Of a stretch of 64,000 bases of DNA, positions 40,801-49,712 are shown one piece after another (the first letter of the stretch is position 1; every line of letters begins with the position of its first letter). The notes beneath the pieces are model-generated. The model did not search any database, was not told the DNA's origin, and was given only the letters and a program-made list of their open reading frames with translations. The position numbers and the translations under genes are program-made. Source of the DNA: Tritrichomonas musculus (Eukaryota > Parabasalia > Tritrichomonadida > Tritrichomonadidae); the NCBI GenBank assembly GCA_039105265.1, contig JAPFFF010000017.1:1922001-1986000 (forward strand), read 5' to 3'.

Positions 40801-43800
40801 ACATTAAATGACAAGATGAATGAAAACGTTGCATTAGATAGAGAAGCAAACTTGTTCGCCAACACATTGAATGATAAGATGAACGAGAATGTTGCATTGA
40901 ACAGAGAAGCAAACTTACTCGCTAACACATTGAATGATAAACTCAACGAAAACGCAACATTAGACAGAGAAGCAAGCTTACTTGCAAACACATTAAATGA
41001 AAAAGTTAAAGAGAACGAAGAATTGAAAGCAGAAGTTTCAAAATTGAATGACGCGGCTGACATATTCATCAACGAAGTCACAGATCGTCAAGATGAAAAC
41101 GTTGCATTGAACAGAGAAGCAAGCTTACTCGCTAACACATTGAATGACAAACTCAATGAAAACGCAACATTAGACAGGGAAGCAAACTTACTTGCAAACA
41201 CATTGAATGATAAGATGAACGAGAATGTTGCATTGAACAGAGAAGCAAACTTACTCGCCAACACATTGAATGAAAAAGTTAAAGAGAACGAAGAATTGAA
41301 AGCAGAAGTTTCCAAATTGAATGACGCGGCCGACATATTCATCAACGAAGTCACAGATCGTCAAGATGAAAACGTTGCATTGAACAGAGAAGCAAGCTTA
41401 CTCGCTAACACATTGAACGACAAACTCAATGAGAACTCAACATTAGACAGAGAAGCAAACTTACTTGCAAATGCACTGAATGAAAAAGTTAAAGAAAACG
41501 AAGAATTGAAAGCAGAAGTTTCCAAATTGAATGATGCAGCTGAAATATTCATCAACGAAGTCACAGATCGCCAAGATGAAAACGTTGCATTGAACAGAGA
41601 AGCAAGCTTACTCGCCAACACATTGAATGACAAACTCAATGAAAACGCAACATTAGACAGAGAAGCAAACTTACTTGCAAACACATTGAATGAAAAAGTT
41701 AAAGAGAACGAAGAATTGAAAGCAGAAGTTTCCAAATTGAATGATGCCGCTGACATATTCATCAACGAAGTCACAGATCGTCAAGATGAAAACGTTGCAT
41801 TGAACAGAGAAGCAAGCTTACTCGCTAACACATTGAACGACAAACTCAATGAAAACGCAACATTAGACAGGGAAGCCGACTTACTTGCAAATGCACTGAA
41901 TGAAAAGATTATCGAAGTTGAACAATTGAAGAAAGACAATGCTCAATTAGATTCTAAAATCAAATTCTTCGCCAAAAGACTATATGATAGCTTGAACGAA
42001 AATACAACATTGAAAGAAAACAACACGACATTTGCAAGCACGATTACCGATGCATTGAAAGCGAATGCCGAATTACAAGATCAAGTTGCAGATCGTGCTG
42101 ATGAAAACGTTGCATTAGATAGAGAAGCCAATTTGTTCGCCAACACATTGAACGATAAGATGAACGAGAATGTTGCATTGAACAGAGAAGCAAGCTTACT
42201 CGCCAACACATTGAACGATAAATTAAATGAAAATGCAACATTAGACAGAGAAGCAAACTTACTTGCAAACACATTGAATGATAAGATGAATGAGAATGTT
42301 GCATTGAACAGAGAAGCAAGCTTACTCGCTAACACTTTGAATGACAAGATGAATGAGAACTCAACATTAGACAGAGAAGCAAACTTACTTGCTAATGCAC
42401 TGAATGAAAAAGTTAAAGAGAACGAAGAATTGAAAGCAGAAGTTTCCAAATTGAATGACGCGGCTGACATATTCATCAACGAAGTCACAGATCGTCAAGA
42501 TGAAAACGTTGCATTGAACAGAGAAGCAAGCTTACTCGCTAACACATTGAACGACAAACTCAATGAAAACGCAACATTAGACAGAGAAGCAAACTTACTT
42601 GCAAATGCACTGAATGAAAAGATTAGCGAAGTTGAACAATTGAAGAAAGACAATGCTCAATTAGATTCTAAAATCAAATTCTTCGCCAAAAGACTATATG
42701 ATAGCTTGAACGAAAATACAACATTGAAAGAAAACAACACGACATTTGCAAGCACGATTACCGATGCATTGAAAGCGAATGCCGAATTACAAGATCAAGT
42801 TGCAGATCGTGCTGATGAAAACGTTGCATTAGATAGAGAAGCCAATTTGTTCGCCAACACATTGAACGATAAGATGAACGAGAATGTTGCATTGAACAGA
42901 GAAGCAAGCTTACTCGCCAACACATTGAACGATAAACTCAACGAAAACGCAACATTAGACAGAGAAGCAAACTTACTCGCCAACACATTGAACGATAAAT
43001 TAAATGAAAATGCAACATTAGACAGAGAAGCAAGCTTACTCGCCAACACATTGAACGATAAATTAAATGAAAATGCAACATTAGACAGAGAAGCAAGCTT
43101 ACTCGCCAACACATTGAACGATAAATTAAATGAAAACGCAACATTAGACAGAGAAGCAAGCTTACTCGCCAACACATTGAACGATAAATTAAATGAAAAT
43201 GCAACATTAGACAGAGAAGCAAACTTACTTGCAAACACATTGAACGATAAATTAAATGAAAATGCAACATTAGACAGAGAAGCAAACTTACTCGCCAACA
43301 CATTGAACGATAAACTCAACGAAAACGCAACATTAGACAGAGAAGCAAGCTTACTCGCCAACACATTGAACGATAAACTCAACGAAAACGCAACATTAGA
43401 CAGAGAAGCAAACTTACTCGCCAACACATTGAACGATAAATTAAATGAAAATGCAACATTAGACAGAGAAGCAAACTTACTTGCAAACACATTGAACGAT
43501 AAATTAAATGAAAATGCAACATTAGACAGAGAAGCAAGCTTACTCGCCAACACATTGAACGATAAATTAAATGAAAATGCAACATTAGACAGAGAAGCAA
43601 ACTTACTTGCAAACACATTGAACGATAAATTAAATGAAAATGCAACATTAGACAGAGAAGCAAGCTTACTCGCCAACACATTGAACGATAAACTCAACGA
43701 AAACGCAACATTAGACAGAGAAGCAAACTTACTCGCCAACACATTGAACGATAAATTAAATGAAAATGCAACATTAGACAGAGAAGCAAGCTTACTCGCC

Positions 43801-45546
43801 AACACATTGAACGATAAATTAAATGAAAATGCAACATTAGACAGAGAAGCAAACTTACTTGCAAACACATTGAATGATAAGATGAATGAGAATGTTGCAT
43901 TGAACAGAGAAGCAAGCTTACTCGCTAACACTTTGAATGACAAGATGAATGAGAACTCAACATTAGACAGAGAAGCAAACTTACTTGCTAATGCACTGAA
44001 TGAAAAAGTTAAAGAGAACGAAGAATTGAAAGCAGAAGTTTCCAAATTGAATGATGCAGCTGACATATTCATCAACGAAGTCACAGATCGCCAAGATGAA
44101 AACGCAGGCTTGAACAGGGAAGCCGACTTGCTTGCCAACACATTGAACGACAAACTCAATGAAAACGCAGCATTAGACAGAGAAGCAAACTTACTTGCAC
44201 ACACATTGAATGACAAGATGAATGAAAACGCAGCATTAGACAGGGAAGCAGATCTCTTTGCCAACGTGCTAGCTCTTGAATTGCAAGAGAACGACAAATT
44301 AAGGAGACAAATTTCTGCATTGAATGATGAAGCCAACATTTATGTTGATGTAATTTCACACCAAATCCAAGTTAACGCTGGATTAGCCTTACAAGTTAAC
44401 GTGTTCTCCGATACATTAGCAGATCAATTGAATCAAAACATATCGTTGAACAGAGAAGCAAACATCTTCGCTAACGCTTTGGCTCACCAATTGAAGGAGA
44501 ATGAAACATTGAGAAATGAAGCTAACTTCTATTACACGGAATTGACAAACAAGATGAGCGAAAATGCTAAATTAAACTACCAACTTGGATTGTTCGAAAA
44601 CACTTTGGCTGACAAGTTGAATGAAAACGCGGCTTTGAACAGAGAAGCAAGCTTACTTGCAAACACACTGAACGATAAGATGAATGAAAACGCGGCATTA
44701 GATAGAGAAGCCAATTTGTTCGCCAACACATTGAATGATAAGATGAACGAGAATGTTGCATTGAACAGAGAAGCAAGCTTACTCGCCAACACATTGAATG
44801 ATAAACTCAACGAAAACGCAACATTAGACAGAGAAGCAAGCTTACTTGCAAACACATTAAATGACAAGATGAATGAGAATGCAGCCTTGGACAGAGAAGC
44901 CAATTTGTTCGCCAACACATTGAACGACAAGATGAACGAGAACACAACATTAGACAGGGAAGCAGACATCTTTGCGCACGCTCTCTCAGACAGACTCAAC
45001 GAAAGCACAGTTGGCTCTTCACGTCCAGTTGAAGGCGATAACATGCAATTTGCAGGACGAAAATTCCGCCTTACAATGACACTTAAAGGGTCGGACTACA
45101 ATGCCGGCAAAGCTGTGAATGAGTGCTACAACTGCGATGGCCCTGAGAAGACCTATGCTGTCACACTAGTCAATGACGAACAATCATTCTTGAATCCATG
45201 CGGATTGAAACTTGATCTCGCTCTTCCAAATGGTGAAAATGATCCATATCAACAATTCACATTTGGCAAAGAAGAATGGAACACAGTCATTGACTCGTCG
45301 AAGAGGCAAGGAATGGTCTGGGATGTTGCTGACCAATACAATTTGAATCCGCCTGAAATGACACCTTTCTATCTTTTCCCATTCCACGGAAGACACAACC
45401 AACATTTCGTTTATCAAAATGGAATGATTTATGCTAAGCAAAATGGACAAGTCGTAACTTATGTTGGTGGTGATATTCCATTTGTAATGATGACACCAAA
45501 AGAGGCCCTTAAAGCAAGACAAACTTTCAATGTACAGCTAATTTAA
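37894..45546 (+). CDS. Giant tandem calponin-homology, coiled-coil protein (actin-binding type), 2550 residues
   Basis: The ATG giving MSLAKVNEEWVPLQVK (37894) is chosen over an upstream TTG. CH1 (about 8-112) shows FSRWVSNQLKG, ITKDLTNGVALVQLATSL and KLILGLVWTLILHY; CH2 (about 145-248) shows LLAWANDRMEAYPNINNF and YGLSMCALLDSY. Paired CH domains form the actin-binding module of alpha-actinin, filamin and spectrin. From about residue 300 to 2375 the chain is a near-continuous coiled coil built on a 21-residue unit, LDREANLLANTLNDKLNENA plus T, that is three heptads with 63-bp DNA periodicity; variant units include NTTLKENNTTFASTITDALK and LKAEVSKLNDAADIFINEV. The C-terminal 165 residues are a separate globular domain with QHFVYQNGMIYAKQNGQVV, suggestive of a ricin-B-like beta-trefoil. 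Trichomonads have several actinin-like proteins of this design in cortex and pseudopods. The rod could exceed 300 nm if fully extended. Confidence 0.85.
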   Translation: MSLAKVNEEWVPLQVKVFSRWVSNQLKGAQKNEISDITKDLTNGVALVQLATSLTQKQAPRTWAQDPKRNVDMVQNLDMAVDMFQKDGVKFVGISGKDINDNNEKLILGLVWTLILHYSIGKSVDGEIENGKMNNSKENSSSVKNSKAALLAWANDRMEAYPNINNFQPYGLSMCALLDSYVPEKINYYSLNPDDSKYNAELATNVMNELGIPVYVYPDESLNNNNSVDEKTLLTQLSSAKVILENLPKHQPVIIEENDEEKKERLDSSGSSSYNVVPQQENNETEKLSKELEEMALNVKSEHEAREKSELQMKQLMLELERAQAQIKSQREDMDALNREADLFANTLNDKLTENAALNREASLFANTLNEKLDENVSLNREASLFANTLNDKMNENVALNREASMFANTLNNQIHDNAALNREAELFANTLNDQLDEIKRGVNERQNNKLEYERLTNALDTAQKESVSLKSDIEAVNREAEIFAQTLSSKLGENATLNREADLLANTLSDKLKEVEELSKLLKDAQEQSSSCKEQLETLDREAEMFATQLQETTENNAALNREAEIFANALSDQLKENVVINREADLFASKLSDSINENISLNREAEILANKLDEVLKENNELREQNATLNREADLLADALNDNIKENLTVNREAELLANTLSDKLKENATLNREADIFANELSSKLGEAESLNREANIFANQLSEQISENGTVNREADLIANTLNDQIGENAALNREADLFANSLNEKINENAELTKDNQQLDAKSKFFAKRLMDSMNENTILKENNTTFASTIANTLNENAELKEEVEELNKAANIFIDEISDRIDENAGLNREADLLANALNEKINEVEQLKKDNAQLDSKIKFFAKRLYDSLNENTTLKENNTTFASTITDALKANAELQDQVADRADENDELNREADLFANTLNDKMNENVALNREASLLANALNDKLNENATLDREASLLANTLNDKMNENVALDREANLFANTLNDKMNENVALNREANLLANTLNDKLNENATLDREASLLANTLNEKVKENEELKAEVSKLNDAADIFINEVTDRQDENVALNREASLLANTLNDKLNENATLDREANLLANTLNDKMNENVALNREANLLANTLNEKVKENEELKAEVSKLNDAADIFINEVTDRQDENVALNREASLLANTLNDKLNENSTLDREANLLANALNEKVKENEELKAEVSKLNDAAEIFINEVTDRQDENVALNREASLLANTLNDKLNENATLDREANLLANTLNEKVKENEELKAEVSKLNDAADIFINEVTDRQDENVALNREASLLANTLNDKLNENATLDREADLLANALNEKIIEVEQLKKDNAQLDSKIKFFAKRLYDSLNENTTLKENNTTFASTITDALKANAELQDQVADRADENVALDREANLFANTLNDKMNENVALNREASLLANTLNDKLNENATLDREANLLANTLNDKMNENVALNREASLLANTLNDKMNENSTLDREANLLANALNEKVKENEELKAEVSKLNDAADIFINEVTDRQDENVALNREASLLANTLNDKLNENATLDREANLLANALNEKISEVEQLKKDNAQLDSKIKFFAKRLYDSLNENTTLKENNTTFASTITDALKANAELQDQVADRADENVALDREANLFANTLNDKMNENVALNREASLLANTLNDKLNENATLDREANLLANTLNDKLNENATLDREASLLANTLNDKLNENATLDREASLLANTLNDKLNENATLDREASLLANTLNDKLNENATLDREANLLANTLNDKLNENATLDREANLLANTLNDKLNENATLDREASLLANTLNDKLNENATLDREANLLANTLNDKLNENATLDREANLLANTLNDKLNENATLDREASLLANTLNDKLNENATLDREANLLANTLNDKLNENATLDREASLLANTLNDKLNENATLDREANLLANTLNDKLNENATLDREASLLANTLNDKLNENATLDREANLLANTLNDKMNENVALNREASLLANTLNDKMNENSTLDREANLLANALNEKVKENEELKAEVSKLNDAADIFINEVTDRQDENAGLNREADLLANTLNDKLNENAALDREANLLAHTLNDKMNENAALDREADLFANVLALELQENDKLRRQISALNDEANIYVDVISHQIQVNAGLALQVNVFSDTLADQLNQNISLNREANIFANALAHQLKENETLRNEANFYYTELTNKMSENAKLNYQLGLFENTLADKLNENAALNREASLLANTLNDKMNENAALDREANLFANTLNDKMNENVALNREASLLANTLNDKLNENATLDREASLLANTLNDKMNENAALDREANLFANTLNDKMNENTTLDREADIFAHALSDRLNESTVGSSRPVEGDNMQFAGRKFRLTMTLKGSDYNAGKAVNECYNCDGPEKTYAVTLVNDEQSFLNPCGLKLDLALPNGENDPYQQFTFGKEEWNTVIDSSKRQGMVWDVADQYNLNPPEMTPFYLFPFHGRHNQHFVYQNGMIYAKQNGQVVTYVGGDIPFVMMTPKEALKARQTFNVQLI
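38900..44970 (+). repeat. 63-bp coding minisatellite (21-residue coiled-coil unit)
   Basis: Dozens of units; early copies are diverged, whereas 42890-43880 contains about fifteen almost identical tandem copies. Larger composite blocks are also duplicated: the segment running from AEVSKLNDAADIFINEVTDR to the next LNDKLNEN recurs at about 41030, 41320, 41520, 41730, 42450 and 44040, and the block with FFAKRLYDSLNENTTLKEN at about 40500, 41965 and 42680. Only whole 63-bp multiples are gained or lost, preserving heptad phase. Confidence 0.95.
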
Positions 45547-45971
45547 GGAAATAATATAGAATTATATATAAATAATAGATTTTTAAATTAATAGATCATA
45601 GAAAAGTAAAATAAATTAAAAAAAAAAACTTTTTTTTTGTTTTTATTTAAATTTGCGAAATAAAAAAATACTATTGATACTTTATTGGATTACTTTTTTT
45701 CTCTTGTTTATAAATTTAATAAAAAAGATTTATAAAAAGATTTATAAAATTTATAAGCTTAATGGGGAATATCAATGATAAATATAAAAATAAAGAAGAA
45801 AATTCATGAAACTATAAAACGTTTAGAAATTCAAACACTTCCGTTGAAAGAACAATAACGAATAAATAATTTCCCGCCTCAGTTACTTTGAAAATTTAAA
45901 TAAACTCATATAACTTTTCAATTTTTCAAAGAAGAGATTTATAAATCGTACGTTAAATTCACAATTTTGTA
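45547..45971. other. Intergenic region
   Basis: 425 bases, AT-rich; holds the 3' end of the CH-domain gene and the promoter of the next gene, with an initiator-like TCACA at 45959-45963, nine bases before the ATG. Confidence 0.45.
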
Positions 45972-46469
45972 ATGACGTCAAGAACAAGAAGAATTACTTT
46001 AATCCCATTAAATTACGTTTGTTCAAAAGAAAACAAAGATATCGCAAATACATTCGCTGATGTTGAGAGAAAACAAATGTTTGAAAAAAAGAGAAATCAT
46101 AAAAGATCAATGGCAGCTTCCTTAAAACGTTCGCCTTCAATCGAAAAAATTATGAAAGATAATAAAAACAAATCTATAGACAAAGATTCAGATACAGTTT
46201 TAAAGCAAGAATTAGAAGATATTAAAAGAAGAGCTTCTATCATTTCGAAACAACGTTTACCATCCCCACCATCATCCCCACCACCACTTGTTCCTTTACC
46301 TTCACCACCACCTCCAAATGAAGATTTTTACTATGACTTTTCAGAATACCTACAGAAAAGATCTTCAATCAAAATCGCCATTCTAGGAGATGACTTAAAT
46401 GAAGTAATCGGAAAATTAAAAGCTGCGGAAACAATCGTTAAACAAGAGCCAATACTATCAATTGACTAA
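45972..46469 (+). CDS. Small basic, proline-rich protein of unknown function
   Basis: 165 residues starting MTSRTRRITLIPLNYVCSKEN. A basic helical stretch (about 30-85, FADVERKQMFEKKRNHKRSM) precedes a short Pro-rich segment (LPSPPSSPPPLVPLPSPPPP, about 98-117) that could bind SH3, WW, EVH1 or profilin partners, and an acidic/hydrophobic C-terminal helix (NEVIGKLKAAETIVKQEP). No domain is recognised. It begins with the same MTSR as the next gene, 156 bases downstream on the same strand, but shares no further similarity. The proline stretch next to a cytoskeletal gene is suggestive, not evidence. Confidence 0.7.
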   Translation: MTSRTRRITLIPLNYVCSKENKDIANTFADVERKQMFEKKRNHKRSMAASLKRSPSIEKIMKDNKNKSIDKDSDTVLKQELEDIKRRASIISKQRLPSPPSSPPPLVPLPSPPPPNEDFYYDFSEYLQKRSSIKIAILGDDLNEVIGKLKAAETIVKQEPILSID

Positions 46470-46579
46470 AATATAAAATTTCTTTCTTTCCCCAATTAAA
46501 ACTAAATAAACTTTCTTCAATTTTATACCACATCCTTTTTTAAAAGGTATAAATCTATTTTTATTTATATTTATTTCTT

Positions 46580-46584
46580 TCATA
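46580..46584 (+). promoter_or_regulatory. Initiator-like element of the LRR-like gene
   Basis: TCATA, 41 bases before the preferred ATG at 46625. Its position downstream of the alternative TTG region supports the ATG choice only weakly. Confidence 0.35.
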
Positions 46585-46624
46585 TTTTTTGAGAACACAA
46601 ACGTACTGCTACAAATTTTTTACA

Positions 46625-48148
46625 ATGACTTCAAGGAAACCAAAAAAAATCAAGACAGCAGTGAATAATTATGTAAATTATTATAAAAAAGGTATCAAAT
46701 CTTTTTCAGAGATATATATTCCAGAAACTGTTATTAGTATTGACATATCAGATAATCCTCTATTTTCTTCTTTTGAAGGTTTTGGATCTTTTCCACAAAT
46801 GACAACCCTTAAAGCAAATGGAACCAGAATAAGTTCTTTCAAAGGAGCCAGCACTCAAAATTCTTTACTTAATCTATCTTTATTAAATACCCCTTTATCA
46901 AAAGAGAAAAATTTATCATTAATGGCATTAATGACTTTTGGTTCTACTCTACGTAATGTAAATGGAAAATACCTTTCTCAGGAAGTTAAAAATCTTGCTT
47001 TACAAATCAAACCAAAAGCACTACCGTATCTTGAAAGAGGCTATCTTATATCTCAAGTTGAACCTGTACTTAAGGTACATCTACCAGGATCAAATGAAGA
47101 TATCATTGTTGATCTAAACACAGATGAATTTATTAAAAAAGAAAAATTGATTCAAGAAAATGATAAAGCAATTCAAGAAATGAAAAAACGACTTTTAGAA
47201 TTGAGAAAAGAAAAAAGAGAGAAGAAAGCTTCACAAGTTGATCAAAAAAAATTAATTGATTCATTTATTGGACCATCTCCCAAAAAATCGCATCTCAGGA
47301 AAAACAAAACAACAACAATGAAGGTTCCAACCACAAATAATTCAAAGGAAACAACTAAAAGAAATCCCCAAGCACAAACAGAACACCAGAAAACTGCGAG
47401 TGTTGATTCTCCAACGTATGCAGCAAACAAACAAAAAACTAACTTGTTAAATAAAAGTGAAAATAAATATAAATTACCAAAAACTCAAAAAGCAGCAGGT
47501 TGCAAAGCAAAAATTCAAGAACAAAACAAACAAAAGGAAATAGAAGATAATACCAATAAAAGTGAAGAATCTCCAATTTCTTTTGAATCAAAAGATCAAA
47601 AAGAAGATTATGAAAATATTTTCAATTTTTCCGATGACGAGAGAAAGGAGGAGGAAGAAGAATCTCCGAATATTGAAGATATCGATGCATCCCCAATAAG
47701 CAATAAATTGAACATTTTGCCTGCAAGCGATTTTCCAAATGATGATGAACTAATAGACTTTGGTGGCGAATCACCATCTAATCAAAACAAAGAGCAAGAT
47801 ATTGATCAGGATCTTTATAATGAAATGATTAGTGATGATGAAAATTCAAAAGAATTATTAAATAAAGATTCCAAAAATTCAAATATCGAAAATGAAAGTG
47901 GTATGATTGAGAATGGCACTGAAACAAATGAAGAAGAAGAATATCCAACTATTGTAGATAATGGTAATGATGACCAAAATAATATTTTTAATTTTTCAGA
48001 AGACGATGAAGATGATCCTGACGTTACAGAAATGAAAAAACAAATGGATGATAAACCGAAGAATTTCCTCACACCTCACAGTGATTTTCCATCAGATGAT
48101 CAAATGATTGATTTTAATGACGATATGATGATAGACCACGACGAATAA
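46625..48148 (+). CDS. LRR-like protein with acidic disordered tail, 507 residues
   Basis: The preferred start is the ATG at 46625 (MTSRKPKKIKTAVNNYVNYY), not a TTG at 46589. Residues 25-150 read as a short leucine-rich-repeat cap: ETVISIDISDNPLFSSFEGF, MTTLKANGTRISSFKGA, LLNLSLLNTPLSKEKNL. A coiled coil (about 180-215, NDKAIQEMKKRLLELRKEKR) follows, then a long Lys/Thr/Gln-rich linker and a Glu/Asp-rich tail. The tail repeats two motifs: IFNFSDDE/IFNFSEDD and DFPNDDELIDFGG/DFPSDDQMIDFND. Paired short acidic motifs of this sort look like docking sites. Proteins with a small LRR, coiled coil and disordered tail are common in trichomonads; the role is unknown. The neighbouring PROPPIN gene faces it tail to tail. 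Confidence 0.75.
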   Translation: MTSRKPKKIKTAVNNYVNYYKKGIKSFSEIYIPETVISIDISDNPLFSSFEGFGSFPQMTTLKANGTRISSFKGASTQNSLLNLSLLNTPLSKEKNLSLMALMTFGSTLRNVNGKYLSQEVKNLALQIKPKALPYLERGYLISQVEPVLKVHLPGSNEDIIVDLNTDEFIKKEKLIQENDKAIQEMKKRLLELRKEKREKKASQVDQKKLIDSFIGPSPKKSHLRKNKTTTMKVPTTNNSKETTKRNPQAQTEHQKTASVDSPTYAANKQKTNLLNKSENKYKLPKTQKAAGCKAKIQEQNKQKEIEDNTNKSEESPISFESKDQKEDYENIFNFSDDERKEEEEESPNIEDIDASPISNKLNILPASDFPNDDELIDFGGESPSNQNKEQDIDQDLYNEMISDDENSKELLNKDSKNSNIENESGMIENGTETNEEEEYPTIVDNGNDDQNNIFNFSEDDEDDPDVTEMKKQMDDKPKNFLTPHSDFPSDDQMIDFNDDMMIDHDE

Positions 48149-48312
48149 GACCAAGATGAAAATAAGCAACTTGCATATTTTTTTACTAACACAACAAACT
48201 AATTAATCTGAAAACAAGCAAATTTGCTTGTTCATATTTTTTTCTTTCAAAAAGGCCATTTTTATTTTTATTTACATACAATAAATATAATAGATACATG
48301 ATTTTTATATAC

Positions 48313-48338
48313 TTTTTTTTTTTTTTTTTTTTTTTTTT
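48313..48338 (-). repeat. 26-base A tract directly after the PROPPIN stop codon
   Basis: On the minus strand the stop TAA runs straight into a run of A. Genomic poly(A) at exactly this position may help 3'-end formation, because trichomonad polyadenylation signals are reported to be UAAA overlapping the stop, or it may be a relic of a retrocopied transcript. Confidence 0.7.
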
Positions 48339-49380
48339 ACAATACTTTAAGAGGAAGCGCATTTTTCATAACAAGTTTTTTGCAGTCATCAGCTATTTCA
48401 TATTTAAGTAGATACTCATTGTCCATTACTACAAATATATTCTTGTTATTAATAACTGCACATGCTAAAGGAACTCCAGCTGGGGATATAGTAAGATGCA
48501 AAAATGATGGATCATTCTTATTACCATTTTCACTATCCTCAACACCTTTGAGTGAAGAAGGAACAAATGATAAAAATGCTGAAATAATCGAAGATGAATG
48601 ATCATTTGTTCTACTGGTTTGACCTGAATTTGTATCTCCTTCTAACTGCTGAGCATTTGATAGTATGAAAACATGAACAGTTGTTGTAGTACAAACACAT
48701 AATATTCCAAACTTCATATCTATTGCGACAACATTTCCTTGAGTGTAGCCTCTGCGAAATTCGGTGACCATTTGGCCATTTGAACAATCAAAAAGACGTA
48801 TAATTGTTCCTTTCTTACTTGATGTAATTAAATAACTACTTGTATTTGATTCATTGCTAAATACCATACATTTTATTTCACTGTTATGACAGTTGATTTT
48901 GAACTTCACTTTAAAATCAAAGATTGTTGCGATACATATTCTACCAGGCTTTGCATCATCTGGCCAAGCAATATACTGCTGATTGACAGCAAATATACCA
49001 CTAGATGACGTTTCATTTAAAGTTGAAACTGAAAGAAAGCTTTTCAAATCAAAAACTTGTATTGTTTTTGATATAGAAACAAAAAGATGAATTGGTGTTG
49101 ACTTTAGTCCAAGAATTTTGGAAGGGAATTCGATTGATTTCATTAAATCATTTGATGATTTTTCTTGATATAATAAAAGAAAAAATTGCGTTCGTGGAGG
49201 TCCTGCTGTATCATTTTGAGCGACTGCAGCAATAACACTATTAAATGAAGTTGCAAATATGTATGGACCTTCTTTTAATTGACATAAAGGAGGTGATTCA
49301 TAAAGAGGAGGCTTAAAAAGACCAAGAAAATTTCCTAAACAGTATATAATTTTATAATCATTAAGAAAAGATGCACTCAT
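48337..49380 (-). CDS. PROPPIN (Atg18/WIPI-like) phosphoinositide-binding beta-propeller
   Basis: 347 residues, ATG at 49378-49380, with an initiator-like TCATT 35-40 bases upstream. The hallmark motif is at about residues 195-212: KGTIIRLFDCSNGQMVTEF followed by RRG, that is the PROPPIN FRRG motif, whose two Arg residues bind PI3P and PI(3,5)P2. Preceding blades match the family: SKTIQVFDLK, AWPDDAKPGRICIATIFDF and HNSEIKCMVFSNES. The order with NS(E)I(K)C and the GTIIRLFD blade is that of Atg18/WIPI proteins, which recruit autophagy machinery or act in endosomal membrane scission. Length is normal for the family. Residues 235-275 form a Ser/Thr/Asn-rich loop where relatives carry the membrane-inserting loop. 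Atg18, WIPI3/4 or Hsv2 subtype is not resolved. Confidence 0.9.
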   Translation of the reverse strand: MSASFLNDYKIIYCLGNFLGLFKPPLYESPPLCQLKEGPYIFATSFNSVIAAVAQNDTAGPPRTQFFLLLYQEKSSNDLMKSIEFPSKILGLKSTPIHLFVSISKTIQVFDLKSFLSVSTLNETSSSGIFAVNQQYIAWPDDAKPGRICIATIFDFKVKFKINCHNSEIKCMVFSNESNTSSYLITSSKKGTIIRLFDCSNGQMVTEFRRGYTQGNVVAIDMKFGILCVCTTTTVHVFILSNAQQLEGDTNSGQTSRTNDHSSSIISAFLSFVPSSLKGVEDSENGNKNDPSFLHLTISPAGVPLACAVINNKNIFVVMDNEYLLKYEIADDCKKLVMKNALPLKVL

Positions 49381-49712
49381 CTATTTGGATGAGCTCCAAC
49401 AATCAACAAATAAAATGAATTAAACAAGATTTTGACTTTTTCAATACTCAAAAAAAATTTCGTATTAGAAGCTGACGAAATATTAACCATAATGTCAAGA
49501 GCACACAGTACATTTGCTGTACAATAATATATATGCATATATAAAATCAAAGGACTTTAACATCAGATGTTAAATAATAATTATCTGAAAGATGAAATTT
49601 AATTCAACAACCGAAAATGAGAAATCATTTTTTAAAACACTCTAATGGATATCAATATAAATTAATTATATCATATCTAACAAGCATTTAAAGGTATCCT
49701 AATCAGTAATTA
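49381..49712. other. Intergenic region between two minus-strand genes
   Basis: 332 bases with no gene; holds the promoter of the PROPPIN gene and the 3' end of the coiled-coil gene. Confidence 0.45.

Noticed and set aside
42795-44339. 514-codon antisense frame across the coiled-coil repeat (and many shorter ones between 38.8 and 45.0 kb)
   Set aside because: It is the complement of the 63-bp minisatellite; any repeat whose unit is a multiple of three opens frames on both strands. The sense protein has CH domains and sensible heptads; the antisense has none.
48180-48200. ACTAACACAACA, similar to the trichomonad intron acceptor ACTAACACACAG
   Set aside because: It lies in the 3' region after the LRR-like gene stop, lacks the final CAG, and no GTAYGT donor or downstream exon fits.
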